A stretch of 64,000 bases of DNA from Suilimivivens sp009774465. Lineage in GTDB: Bacteria; Bacillota; Clostridia; Lachnospirales; Lachnospiraceae. Location: positions 1 through 64,000 of the forward strand of contig CANDAE010000015.1 of NCBI GenBank assembly GCA_947382645.1. The letters run 5' to 3'. Made by a program: the position numbers and the translations under genes. Shown piece by piece: positions 32,907 through 41,958 of the stretch; position 1 is the stretch's first letter; each line of letters opens with the position of its first letter. The notes under the pieces are model-generated. The model searched no databases, was not told the DNA's origin, and saw nothing but the letters and a program-made list of their open reading frames with translations.

Positions 32907-34169
32907 ATGGAAAAAATTATATTTCATATAGATGTAAATTCTGCCTATTTAAGCTGGAGTTCTTTAAAGCGTCTTGAAAACGGCGACACTGTTGATTTAA
33001 GGACAATTCCTTCTATTGTGGGCGGCGATATGCAGCGGCGGCATGGGGTTGTTCTGGCCAAGTCCATCCCTGCAAAAAAATATGGCATTACTACCGGTGA
33101 ACCGATTGTAAATGCCCTGCGTAAATGTCCTTCGCTGGTGATTGAGGCGCCTGACCATACCCTTTATCATCAAAAAAGCCTTGCTCTTATGGATTTTCTT
33201 TCCGGCATCTGTCCCGACATAGAGCAGCTAAGTGTGGATGAATGCTTTATGGATTTCACCTCTATTAAAAGCAGGTTTCCTTCTCCTGAAAAAGCTGCGC
33301 ACATTATCAAAGATCAAATTCGTGAACGCTTTGGCTTCACTGTCAATATCGGTATTTCCGATAAAAAAGTCCTTGCAAAAATGGCTTCGGATTTTAAAAA
33401 GCCGGATATGGTGCATACCCTTTATACCTGGGAAATTCAAAAAAAGATGTGGCCGCTTCCAGTTTCTTCCTTATATATGTGTGGAAAATCCAGCGAAGCA
33501 GCATTAGAAAAACTGGAAATCCGCACCATAGGTGATCTGGCAAAGGCGGATCAGGCTATCATTGCTTCCCATTTAAAAAGTCACGGGCTTCTCTTGTGGA
33601 ATTATGCAAACGGCCATGATGACTCCGGCGTAGTTTCTGTTCCTGTGGAGGCAAAGGGAATTGGCAACTCCACAACACTTTCAAAAGATGCGGATAACCG
33701 CAGTGAAGCGCTGCATGTCCTTTTATCCTTATCGGACAGCGTTTCTACGCGTCTTAGAAAATCCGGACAGCTTGCAGGCATGATCAGCGTGGAAATTAAA
33801 TACAGCGACTTTCAAAGTGTCTCCCACCAGTGTTCCCTTCCTGATCCCTCTAACACCTCGCAAATCATTTATCAAACTTCCTGCCGGTTGTTTGATGAAT
33901 TGTGGAATGGTTCTCCCATCCGGCTTTTAGGCATACGCTCTTCTAAGCTGACAGATGTTTCCGAGCCCTCCCAGCTTTCTTTATTTGATCTGCAGATGGA
34001 AGGCTTTTCTTCTCCTTTGCCGGGTGCAGTGCAAAAACAACAGCAGCCCCTTTCCCCCTCTAAGGAAAAACTGGCTGCTCTTGATAAATCATTAGACAAA
34101 ATACGTGAAAAATATGGAGACTGCGCAGTGATACGCGGCAGTCTTCTTTCCGGCCGCTCTGATACTTAG
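32907..34169 (+). CDS. dinB: Y-family DNA polymerase (DinB, Pol IV type)
   Basis: Error-prone translesion polymerase. The 420 residues start MEKIIFHIDVNSAYLSWSSL with the first catalytic aspartate. LSVDECFMDF with the second acidic pair, the NIGISDKKVLAKMASD fingers/palm segment and a helix-hairpin-helix (LEKLEIRTIGDLAKA) follow. The C-terminal little finger and tail have a SQLSLFD motif that could be a beta-clamp contact. The open frame starts at 32832, but GGGAG before ATG 32907 fixes the start. No LexA box of the CGAAC-GTTCG type was seen. Its 3' end overlaps the convergent flavin reductase gene by 4 bp. Confidence 0.93.
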   Translation: MEKIIFHIDVNSAYLSWSSLKRLENGDTVDLRTIPSIVGGDMQRRHGVVLAKSIPAKKYGITTGEPIVNALRKCPSLVIEAPDHTLYHQKSLALMDFLSGICPDIEQLSVDECFMDFTSIKSRFPSPEKAAHIIKDQIRERFGFTVNIGISDKKVLAKMASDFKKPDMVHTLYTWEIQKKMWPLPVSSLYMCGKSSEAALEKLEIRTIGDLAKADQAIIASHLKSHGLLLWNYANGHDDSGVVSVPVEAKGIGNSTTLSKDADNRSEALHVLLSLSDSVSTRLRKSGQLAGMISVEIKYSDFQSVSHQCSLPDPSNTSQIIYQTSCRLFDELWNGSPIRLLGIRSSKLTDVSEPSQLSLFDLQMEGFSSPLPGAVQKQQQPLSPSKEKLAALDKSLDKIREKYGDCAVIRGSLLSGRSDT

Positions 34170-34729
34170 CGTTTCTTTACACTGTAGCCAAAGGTTCCAA
34201 GCTTTTCTCCCAGAGTAAAATAGCTGCCATGAGAATAGGCAATGGGATCTGCGTTTTCAAATAAAAATCGCCCTTTTTCATCCATATAGGTTTCATCTGC
34301 ATGGACAGCAACTACTTCAGCCACATACATATCATGGGTTCCCAGCCGCAAAGTCTGTTTCACACAGCATTCCATATTGACAGGACTTTCTTTAATCAGG
34401 GGAGCTTTTACCTTATCTGCCAATAAAGTACTTAAATTCATGTCCTTAAACTTATCCGTATCCCTTCCACTTTTCACGCCGCAGTAATCTACTGCACGGG
34501 TTAAATTTCTGGTAGTCAGATTAATTACAAATTCTCCGGTTTCCTCTATCATATGATGCGAATATCTTTCCGGGCGTACGGAAATAGACACCATAGGCGG
34601 ATCACTGCATACGGTGCCTGTCCATGCAACAGTAAAAACATTGGCATTCCCCTGCTTATCAGCTGCAGTAATCAACACTGCAGGTACCGGATACAGCATA
34701 TTTCCGGGTTTCCAGCTTTGTCTGCTCAT
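34166..34729 (-). CDS. Flavin reductase-like (FMN-binding split-barrel) protein
   Basis: A 187-residue cytoplasmic protein with LYPVPAVLITAADKQGNANV, WTGTVCSDPPMVSISVRPE and EFVINLTTRNL, the FMN-binding split-barrel of flavin reductase-like flavoproteins. GTHDMYVAEVVAV and the GSYFTLGEKLG end agree with the subfamily common in clostridia. It may reduce flavins or act as an NADH-dependent flavoprotein; no partner oxygenase or electron-transfer gene is adjacent. Confidence 0.88.
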   Translation of the reverse strand: MSRQSWKPGNMLYPVPAVLITAADKQGNANVFTVAWTGTVCSDPPMVSISVRPERYSHHMIEETGEFVINLTTRNLTRAVDYCGVKSGRDTDKFKDMNLSTLLADKVKAPLIKESPVNMECCVKQTLRLGTHDMYVAEVVAVHADETYMDEKGRFLFENADPIAYSHGSYFTLGEKLGTFGYSVKKR

Positions 34730-34742
34730 ACTTAACTATACT

Positions 34743-34807
34743 CCTTTCAAAGTCCGGAGACTTTGTGCGCAGCACAAATCTCCTGATTGAAAATTTTATT
34801 TTTCAAT
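34743..34807. repeat. Short hairpin repeat, copy D
   Basis: TTTGTGC-GCA-GCACAAA with flanking GGAGA and TCTCC forms one stem, and ATTGAAAA/TTTTCAAT (34786-34807) a second. The first half resembles 43340-43382, which has the same CCTTTCAA lead-in and GTGC/GCAC stem. It fills the gap between the coiled-coil gene's stop and the flavin reductase start. Confidence 0.5.
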
Positions 34808-34815
34808 CTTTTCTC

Positions 34816-35466
34816 CTAAAACAGGCCTAAAATCCTTGCAATGGTAATTGCAATGTTGGCAATTGAAATCATCATGGTAACAACAACAAAAGGGAACAGA
34901 ACTTTACTGCTTTTTGTAAATTTCTCCTGCTCGTCCTTAAGCTCCGCGGTCTGCTTTCCCAATTCCTCTATCATAGCTGCCTGTACATTACGGTATACTT
35001 TTACATTATCCGTATGTAAAAAGTCTTCCATGCTCTTAAACTGTTCTTCCAGCCTGGTACGAAGTCCTGACATATTTTCGGTGATCTGTTCCAGATTATC
35101 AGAATTTTCCTTGATTTCTGCAATCTTTGCAAGACTTTCATTTAAGGTCTGATTGATTCCTGCAATTGATAAGTCTGATGTTTCTTTGATTTTTGATACA
35201 GAAACTGCTTCCACCTCATCTGCAGTACGGCCCAGTTTTTCATTTGCCTTATCCGCCAGTTCCTGCACGCCCTGAGCACTTTCTATGTTTTTCAAATTCA
35301 GTTTACGCATTTCCTGAATACAGTCATCATACTTTTCCATCTGGTCTTTAAATAAAGTAAGCTGCTTTTCAAGATTTTCGAGAGCTGCTGCGTCGGCAGC
35401 CGCATTTGCACGAATGATTTCCTGTGAATTTAACTTCTGTGAAATCTTGTCCATAAAATTATCCAT
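34816..35466 (-). CDS. Coiled-coil protein with C-terminal membrane anchor
   Basis: The 216-residue protein is almost entirely heptad-like helix (NLEKQLTLFKDQMEKYDDCI, LADKANEKLGRTADEVEAV, TENMSGLRTRLEEQF). It ends in one hydrophobic segment (VLFPFVVVTMMISIANIAIT), so it is probably tail-anchored in the membrane with a long cytoplasmic coil. I do not recognise a named family. GGAGG four bases before ATG 35466 selects this start over 35502. A sigma-A promoter lies 49 bp upstream. Confidence 0.75.
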   Translation of the reverse strand: MDNFMDKISQKLNSQEIIRANAAADAAALENLEKQLTLFKDQMEKYDDCIQEMRKLNLKNIESAQGVQELADKANEKLGRTADEVEAVSVSKIKETSDLSIAGINQTLNESLAKIAEIKENSDNLEQITENMSGLRTRLEEQFKSMEDFLHTDNVKVYRNVQAAMIEELGKQTAELKDEQEKFTKSSKVLFPFVVVTMMISIANIAITIARILGLF

Positions 35467-35514
35467 CGTTTCCTCCATTCCGAAGCGATTACGCACCTGC
35501 ATACATCTGCATAT

Positions 35515-35543
35515 ATCTTAACACTTTTAACACATATTTACAA
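35515..35543 (-). promoter_or_regulatory. Predicted promoter of the coiled-coil gene
   Basis: On the minus strand TTGTAA (35538-35543) and TAAGAT (35515-35520) are 17 bp apart. Confidence 0.5.
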
Positions 35544-35820
35544 TAAATGACTTTTTTCTCATTATTGTGCAATCTGCATAAATTTTCCTTTTATTTTTCT
35601 CTATCGTTGTAATAATTAACGATAATTTCATATCGTGTTCATACTTTATTCATAATTCTGAGGTATATTATATTTATAACAAAAAGGCAAACATGTAATG
35701 ATTTTCATTACACACATAGATAAATTTTTTCATAATAGCCCAGGCACAGAAATGTGTCTGGGCACTCCTCATTTTAACAGCCTGATATTTTAAACCACTA
35801 AACTCTATGCTTCCAGACAT
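35544..35820. other. AT-rich intergenic region with two small dyads
   Basis: No coding frame is supported here. ATCGTT-N9-AACGAT lies at 35603-35623 upstream of the coiled-coil gene promoter and could be a regulator site. GTAATGA/TCATTAC forms a short hairpin near 35695-35712. Otherwise nothing recognisable. Confidence 0.4.
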
Positions 35821-35856
35821 AAAAAAGACATGTAATACATTTTTTGCAATTACATG
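35821..35856 (-). terminator. Terminator after the RelQ-like gene
   Basis: CATGTAAT (35849-35856) pairs with ATTACATG (35829-35836) on the minus strand and is followed by a six-base T-run, 12 bp after the stop codon of the alarmone synthetase gene. Confidence 0.7.
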
Positions 35857-35867
35857 CCTTCTCTTTT

Positions 35868-36509
35868 TTATTCTTTTACTCCTGTAATTTTAAGAACCTC
35901 CTCATTTAATGAAAGCATTTTCGTGTCAAGCTCAGAAACCATTTTAGCACATGCAATTAACTCTTCTTTAATATATGCAGGTGCATTCCCTTCAAACTTG
36001 TAATGAATCTTATGCTCCAGGCTGGCCCAGAAATCCATTGCAACTGTACGAATCTGAATTTCAACCTTGGTATCCACAATCCTGTCTGATAAATACACAG
36101 GTACTGTAACCAGCATATGATAGCTCTTATATCCACTTGGTTTCGGATTAACAATGTAATCCTTAACAGCAATTACTTTAATATCGCTTTGGTTGCTGAT
36201 CATTTCTGCTATTCTGTAAATGTCTGATGTAAAAGAACAAATTACACGAATGCCTGCAATGTCATTTACATGTTGAACCATATTTTGAATCGTGGATTCA
36301 TACCCGTGCTTTTTTAATTTTTTAACAATACTTTCTGAAGTTTTAATCCTTGACTTAATGTGCTCAATAGGATTGTACCTGTGTACATGCTGAAATTCAT
36401 CGTTTAGTATTTCCAGTTTAGTCGATATCTGCTTAAGTGCAGAATTATAAATCAGTATGACTTCCTTCCAGCTATCCACATCACTGTCACGCTCAACTCT
36501 AAGTTCCAT
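35868..36509 (-). CDS. Small alarmone synthetase, RelQ-like GTP pyrophosphokinase
   Basis: The 213-residue single-domain (p)ppGpp synthetase has the RelA/SpoT synthetase signatures IEHIKSRIKTSESIVKKL, VNDIAGIRVICSF, VKDYIVNPKPSGYKSYHML and KVEIQIRTVAMDFWASLEHK. There is no hydrolase or ACT domain, which matches the RelQ/YjbM group. It would make (p)ppGpp from GTP or GDP and ATP under envelope or nutrient stress. The gene is monocistronic with a good terminator. Confidence 0.93.
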   Translation of the reverse strand: MELRVERDSDVDSWKEVILIYNSALKQISTKLEILNDEFQHVHRYNPIEHIKSRIKTSESIVKKLKKHGYESTIQNMVQHVNDIAGIRVICSFTSDIYRIAEMISNQSDIKVIAVKDYIVNPKPSGYKSYHMLVTVPVYLSDRIVDTKVEIQIRTVAMDFWASLEHKIHYKFEGNAPAYIKEELIACAKMVSELDTKMLSLNEEVLKITGVKE

Positions 36510-36754
36510 TGAAATTCCCGCCTTACTTATGTAATAATATGCATGCCAAATGTACTTTTATATATACACCTTTTCTCCTTGTCTTTATGTTTATTTTACC
36601 ATACTTCCATATAATAATGTATATTATTGACAAAAATTTTATTAATTTTTAAGTTTTATTGTTAATTTATTACTGTTTTTTCTCTCCTGATATGCTATGA
36701 TTAAAAAAGTGAAAAAAAAGGCACTTTATTTATATATATTCAGGAGATTTACCA

Positions 36755-37021
36755 ATGTTCAGAATGTGGGCGAAAATTTTTAAGGACAATCATTTATTAA
36801 AGGATACCGTAATCTGCAATGAAAAAGAAGACACCCGTACCCATAAGGTTTTTCAGGCTTTAGATGAAATCTGCTATGAATTTGACCTGGGAAAACCGAT
36901 CTGGCTGGACGCTACAATTGCGGAATTTAAGCGCCATGCCAAGGCCCGGTTTACACAGGATAATTTTATTGAGCAGGTTGATTTTGATTATCTTGAAATT
37001 CATGTGATTGAGGAGGATTAA
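36755..37021 (+). CDS. Small conserved-type protein of unknown function
   Basis: An 88-residue acidic protein (MFRMWAKIFKDNHLLKDTVI at its start, YLEIHVIEED at its end). It is soluble, with no cysteines apart from two and no known motif. AGGAG lies before ATG 36755, and an extended -10 like TGCTATGAT lies about 50 bp upstream, so it has its own promoter. Its stop overlaps the convergent AAA-ATPase gene by 4 bp. I do not recognise the family. Confidence 0.7.
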   Translation: MFRMWAKIFKDNHLLKDTVICNEKEDTRTHKVFQALDEICYEFDLGKPIWLDATIAEFKRHAKARFTQDNFIEQVDFDYLEIHVIEED

Positions 37022-38733
37022 ACAGGGGGAGCCCCAATCAAAACCTTTTTCCCACTAAAGGCAAAGCCATACCTGCGGATATTTTCCTCAGATATTCCTT
37101 TTGCCACAAGATACGCCTGATAATTTTTTTCTTCTATCTGCTGCAGTGCCGCCCGAACAGTATCGGCTAATTCTTTTTCACCTGCCTGTTGAACTTTAAA
37201 TTCAATAATGACAGCATTATTTTCCTTTGCTGCAGATTTGGGTTCCATCATAATGTCATAACGTCCAAATCCGCTTTCCCGATTTGAAGTAATGAAATAT
37301 CTGTCAGATAATTCTACCAGCATTCCAAGCACAAACCCATGATAGAAACGTTCCGGATCTTCTCTGGATGGCTTTTTTCCCGTATCAAAATAACTGAACA
37401 TCTCCATTGCAATTTTATTGATACACAAATTCATTTCTTTTATATCATCCGCCAGCAATGCCTGCAGAAAGGCATTGTTAACTCTGCGGCATCCTCCAAA
37501 CCAGCCCTTAATCATTTGTTCAAACATCATTTGAATTTCCATATTTGTCAATTTCAGAGCATATTCCACTTTACGATGGACTGTATCAAACTTATAGTTT
37601 ATAACCTTTAAATATCCACTTGCAAGGAGCAGGCTCCACACTGCATCCTCTCCCTGATCCAATTGATCAAATACAATCTGTTCATCAAATGCTGTATGAA
37701 AAGTTTCACCCAAAAGCAATTTTTCCATTGTCATCTTAACTTCCGGGCTTCCCTCTCTAATCAGCTTTTCTATCATCCGATTACTGCTTGAATTTGCCCA
37801 GTAGCAATCAATTTTTTTCTTATCCAGATAGTTTAATATGGACCAGGGATTGTAAATATCTGTATGATTTCCAAAGGTAAATCCATCATACCATTTTTTC
37901 ACTTCCTCTTTTCGTTCGGACAGATTATATTCATCTAATGCAGAAAATACCTCTTCCTCTGTAAACCCAAAGCAATCTGAATATTTATCAGAAGTGGTAC
38001 TTACCACCTCCAAATTATTCAAATCAGAAAATATTGATTCCTTACTGATCCGTGTAATCCCTGTCATAATTGCACGTTCCATATATGGATTTGTTTTAAA
38101 AGTAGAATTAAAAAGGCTTCGGGTGAATGCCACCAATTCCTTCCAATACCCATTTACATAGGCTTCCTGCATAGGTGTATCATATTCGTCCAGAAAAATA
38201 AGGACTCTCCTGCCATAATAACGTGACAGATATCCGGACAATGCCTTTAAGGCAAAAGTTGCCTCACTGTCCTCCATATTGATTGATATCTGCAAAAAAT
38301 CCTTTTTTTCGCTTTCATTTAATACATCTGAATCCAGTATAAAATCATATTGGTTATACAATTCTTTGATCACACGACAGATTTTCTTTCGCGCCTGTTC
38401 AAAGGAAATCTCCTTTATATCTGCAAAACTTAAAGAAAGAACCGGATATGTCCCCTGCAGTTTGCGGTATTTGCAGTCTTCATCAGGAAACCTTTTCTCC
38501 CATATACTCAATCCTTCAAAAAGTTCTTTCCGGCCCGCATATTTCACTGAAAAGAATTTCTCCAACATACTTATATTTAACGTTTTTCCAAATCGTCTGG
38601 GACGCGTAATCAGAGTAACACTGTCTCCGCTTTCCCACCATTTACGTATAAAATCTGTCTTATCAATATAAAAATATTTTTCATTACGAATGATTTCAAA
38701 ATCCTGATTTCCAATACTTACCACCCTGGACAT
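37018..38733 (-). CDS. AAA-ATPase-like / PD-(D/E)XK nuclease-superfamily protein
   Basis: A 571-residue protein of the group common in Lachnospiraceae and Bacteroides. The N-terminal AAA-ATPase-like domain has YFYIDKTDFIRKWWESGD and the Walker A-like ITRPRRFGKTLNISML, with VLIFLDEYDTPMQEAY as Walker B. The C-terminal PD-(D/E)XK domain has YDIMMEPKSAAKENNAVIIE and FKVQ with the acidic and lysine-site residues. Function is unknown; these genes occur in many near-copies per genome and may be linked to mobile or defence roles. No partner gene is adjacent. Confidence 0.88.
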   Translation of the reverse strand: MSRVVSIGNQDFEIIRNEKYFYIDKTDFIRKWWESGDSVTLITRPRRFGKTLNISMLEKFFSVKYAGRKELFEGLSIWEKRFPDEDCKYRKLQGTYPVLSLSFADIKEISFEQARKKICRVIKELYNQYDFILDSDVLNESEKKDFLQISINMEDSEATFALKALSGYLSRYYGRRVLIFLDEYDTPMQEAYVNGYWKELVAFTRSLFNSTFKTNPYMERAIMTGITRISKESIFSDLNNLEVVSTTSDKYSDCFGFTEEEVFSALDEYNLSERKEEVKKWYDGFTFGNHTDIYNPWSILNYLDKKKIDCYWANSSSNRMIEKLIREGSPEVKMTMEKLLLGETFHTAFDEQIVFDQLDQGEDAVWSLLLASGYLKVINYKFDTVHRKVEYALKLTNMEIQMMFEQMIKGWFGGCRRVNNAFLQALLADDIKEMNLCINKIAMEMFSYFDTGKKPSREDPERFYHGFVLGMLVELSDRYFITSNRESGFGRYDIMMEPKSAAKENNAVIIEFKVQQAGEKELADTVRAALQQIEEKNYQAYLVAKGISEENIRRYGFAFSGKKVLIGAPPV

Positions 38734-38889
38734 ACTTTAATGCTTCCTCCATAATTCTTTCCATGAAATTCACTCCGCTGCTTTCAGCCCCAGCGAAAAG
38801 ATTGGTTCACTTTATTAAAGCATAGCATAATGGTTTTAATTTTTCTATCATATTGTCATTAATATTTCGAACCATCGCAGCAATTTACC

Positions 38890-41037
38890 CTACTCCTCCT
38901 CACTCTGCTTAATACTTATCCTGCTGTACAATTCATCTACTGTCTTTTCCAGTGTTTTTTCTCCTTCAAAATATCCCTCGATTCCCTGTACTAAAATTCC
39001 ATAAACCGAGTCTGTCAGAGAACTGGCATACCCTGCCGGTATGGATGCCTGTTCCAGAATTTGAATCAGACGTTCGCCATCCCCTTCCTCCGGCAGGTAA
39101 ACAGGATAACTTTCTCCATAGTTTCGATCATAATAAAATCCCTGTTCAAATTTCTCTATATTTTGCTCACGCCATCTTTCCATCCATATCTGCGTTGTAT
39201 ACCTGCTTACCGGAATACCAATGTAATTACATGCCCTGTGTTCTTTCTCGCTGTAAATCTTCGTATAAGAAATTAAAAATTGTAAAAATTCTTTTGCTTC
39301 CTCTGGCTGCCTGGTGCGGCTGTGTATTCCTGTAAGCATTACCGGATGAAACTGCCTGTTGGAAAAAATTTCGTAATTATCATAATGAAAAATCTGAGGC
39401 ACCGCAACTACATTTTTATCCCCTATCACATACAAAGACATACTGCCTCTTTCACACCCTAAAAGCTGCCACATTTCGTCCAGAACGTAATTATCAAATT
39501 CATTATATCTCAAAGGATAAAAAGCGCTGTCCGTCTCCTTCGCCTGCCCTATTCGGTCATAAAGAACCTTTGCATTTTCCAGAAAAGCTGTAAGATTTTC
39601 TCTGGTGACTTTTCCATCCTCATAAAGCTCATCTCCATAATAGTGATATAACATGGGAAGGAAAAATCCTTTTATATTATTTTGATAGGAAAAAGGCACC
39701 AATCCTTCCTCTGTCGGATTTTCCCTAAGATATCCGGCAAGTGTTTCCAGACTTTCCACATAAGGTTTTATTTCCTTTTTACATACAAAGCAGTCTGCCC
39801 GAAAAAATAAAGGCACTGCAAAAGTTCCGTTTTCAGAATGATAACCGTTAAGTACCCTGTCAAAATATTCTCCTGTGCCTGAAAGCGGCTTCACCGCGTC
39901 ATCTATATTAAGCAGAACACCTTTTTCCACATAATCCTCCCAGGGAAGTTTATCAAGGATATAAAGATCTGCTGCCTGGTCGGATATCATTTCTGCGTTC
40001 ACCTGCTTTAAAAGAATGTCCATTTCCTGACGATCCTTCGGTTCATCATGAGCAGCAAATTTATAATTAATGCTGACAGCAGGGTTCAGAATTTGATACT
40101 GCAGCACCGCTTCCTTTAAAAAAGCGCTTTCTGAAGCTGAAAAAATAGTTAATGTTATCTCCTCTTCTTTCCCATCACTTTCTGTCAAATAATAATGATA
40201 CAGGGTATTTTCAGAAACAACAAAATACTCTTCGCCTTCTTTCCATACCTTATTTGGCCAAAAACCGGCTAACCCCATACTGGTTTTTTCACTGGAAACC
40301 TTTAGAATCCATTCATCACCATCCTTTTCGTAAATTCCACTCCCTGTAACTAAAACTTCTCCATTTAAAGTTTCCGTCAGAAAAGTACCGCCATTCATCC
40401 CGCCTGTCTCAAGAAATTCTTTCGAAAGATAGTCCTCTGTCTTTTCCCCCGTCCGAAGATCAAATACCATATAAGCGGACCTCATTGTCGGCTGACAAAT
40501 GAAATGCGACTCATCCTGAAATACAAATCCCCCTCTGGGATCAGCAGGAAAATCTACTTTACTGTCTTTCTCACCATTCCAATATACATAGGCTCTTAAC
40601 GTATCAAACAAAATAATCGTACCATTCTCCGAAACACATATATAAGACAAAAAAATACTGGAATCTGTCTTAAGATCAAGCGTGAAGAATGCATTTTCAT
40701 CTGGAACATATCGTATTATAGTATGCCTGTATTCCACATTTTCCCTGGGGCCATTCACACGATAATTGCTGCTTTCTTCTTCTGCCAAATCTTCCTGATA
40801 CAAAAAGTAAATTTCTCCATTTGCCATTTCATAGTAGTCCAGTAATTCTCCATAGCTTCCTTCCGGTTCTACGCAGGGAGCCGCCTTTTCATAGTCTGAC
40901 TGTTCTTCCCTGTAATACCATGTTGTCTGCATTTGAGATTCTTCTGATGCCGGATTAGTTTGTGTATCTTCTGCGTTTTGGCTGCAGGCGGTAAGAGAAA
41001 GGATTAATAATATAAAAACACAAAATATTTTTTTCAA
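38890..41037 (-). CDS. Large solute-binding-type lipoprotein
   Basis: A lipoprotein signal (FCVFILLILSLTACSQ) is followed by a roughly 280-residue N-terminal region rich in beta strands and then a family 1 extracellular solute-binding domain. The latter starts near LTIFSASESAFLKEAVLQYQ and includes ADLYILDKLPWEDYVEKGVL and FAVPLFFRADCFVCK. The 715-residue size and extra N-terminal domain are unusual, and no ABC permeases lie nearby, so it may act as a sensor. The start is TTG at 41035-41037, nine bases after AGGAG. Confidence 0.82.
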   Translation of the reverse strand: MKKIFCVFILLILSLTACSQNAEDTQTNPASEESQMQTTWYYREEQSDYEKAAPCVEPEGSYGELLDYYEMANGEIYFLYQEDLAEEESSNYRVNGPRENVEYRHTIIRYVPDENAFFTLDLKTDSSIFLSYICVSENGTIILFDTLRAYVYWNGEKDSKVDFPADPRGGFVFQDESHFICQPTMRSAYMVFDLRTGEKTEDYLSKEFLETGGMNGGTFLTETLNGEVLVTGSGIYEKDGDEWILKVSSEKTSMGLAGFWPNKVWKEGEEYFVVSENTLYHYYLTESDGKEEEITLTIFSASESAFLKEAVLQYQILNPAVSINYKFAAHDEPKDRQEMDILLKQVNAEMISDQAADLYILDKLPWEDYVEKGVLLNIDDAVKPLSGTGEYFDRVLNGYHSENGTFAVPLFFRADCFVCKKEIKPYVESLETLAGYLRENPTEEGLVPFSYQNNIKGFFLPMLYHYYGDELYEDGKVTRENLTAFLENAKVLYDRIGQAKETDSAFYPLRYNEFDNYVLDEMWQLLGCERGSMSLYVIGDKNVVAVPQIFHYDNYEIFSNRQFHPVMLTGIHSRTRQPEEAKEFLQFLISYTKIYSEKEHRACNYIGIPVSRYTTQIWMERWREQNIEKFEQGFYYDRNYGESYPVYLPEEGDGERLIQILEQASIPAGYASSLTDSVYGILVQGIEGYFEGEKTLEKTVDELYSRISIKQSEEE

Positions 41038-41130
41038 CTATTGTCACTCCTTTCGTATCAAACATTTTATCTTCTCTTTTCCATAATAATATTTTTCAAG
41101 AAATATGGCAAAAAATTAAGAATAATTTAT

Positions 41131-41159
41131 TTGACACCTGAAATAATATGTAGTAGTAT
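41131..41159 (+). promoter_or_regulatory. Predicted promoter of the hemolysin III gene
   Basis: TTGACA (41131-41136) and TAGTAT (41154-41159) are 17 bp apart, 66 bp before the start codon. Confidence 0.55.
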
Positions 41160-41225
41160 CATAATATATTTAACATAGTTTTTAAAACTATATCTCAAGG
41201 TTTTGTTGTAAAAGGAGGCTTTTTT

Positions 41226-41876
41226 ATGCAGATAACAATACGTGAACCGGGAAGTGCGCTTACCCACTTTATCGGTATGATGATGGCAGTTTTTGCTGCT
41301 ATGCCTTTACTCATAAAAGCCGGCGTCTCATCCGGCAAAAATACTCTGATCGCGCTCAGCATTTTTTGTATCAGCATGATTCTTTTATATGGCGCAAGCG
41401 CTGCTTATCATTCACTGAACATTGGCGGCAAAGTTCTTCGTGTTTTCCGTAAACTGGATCATATGATGATCTTCGTGCTGATTGCAGGCTCCTACACGCC
41501 AGTGTGTCTGATTGTTTTAGGCGGAAACCTGGGGTATACTCTGCTTGCTGTTGTATGGGGAATCGCAATTTTCGGCATGGCCCTAAAGGCTTTCTGGATT
41601 ACCTGCCCCAAATGGTTTTCCTCAGTAATTTATATTGCAATGGGCTGGGTATGCGTAGCAGTATTCGGGCCTTTATGGAGCATTCTCCCACATGCTGCCT
41701 TTGGCTGGCTTTTGGCCGGAGGAATTATTTACACCATAGGCGGTGTGATTTATGCCCTGAAACTTCCTTTATTCAATGCAAAACATGAATTTTTCGGTTC
41801 CCATGAAATTTTCCACCTGTTTGTCATGGGCGGAAGTATCTGCCACTTTATCTTTATGTATTTGTATGTGGCATAA
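41226..41876 (+). CDS. Hemolysin III / PAQR-family membrane protein
   Basis: A 216-residue protein with seven predicted membrane helices. Family motifs are seen: EPGSALTHFIGMMMA, SAAYHSL, RVFRKLDHMMIFVLIAGSYT with the metal-site histidine region, and the C-terminal GSHEIFHLFVMGGSICHF with two further histidines. Members bind zinc in the membrane and are related to adiponectin receptors; the physiological role in bacteria is unclear. GGAGG precedes ATG 41226. It is monocistronic and convergent with the histidine kinase gene. Confidence 0.92.
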   Translation: MQITIREPGSALTHFIGMMMAVFAAMPLLIKAGVSSGKNTLIALSIFCISMILLYGASAAYHSLNIGGKVLRVFRKLDHMMIFVLIAGSYTPVCLIVLGGNLGYTLLAVVWGIAIFGMALKAFWITCPKWFSSVIYIAMGWVCVAVFGPLWSILPHAAFGWLLAGGIIYTIGGVIYALKLPLFNAKHEFFGSHEIFHLFVMGGSICHFIFMYLYVA

Positions 41877-41958
41877 AGTCCGGATTTCAAATACACTCTC
41901 CCAACTTTTTACGAGAGTTTCTCTTACAGGGGATTTCTTTCGTAAAAAGCTTTCCACC

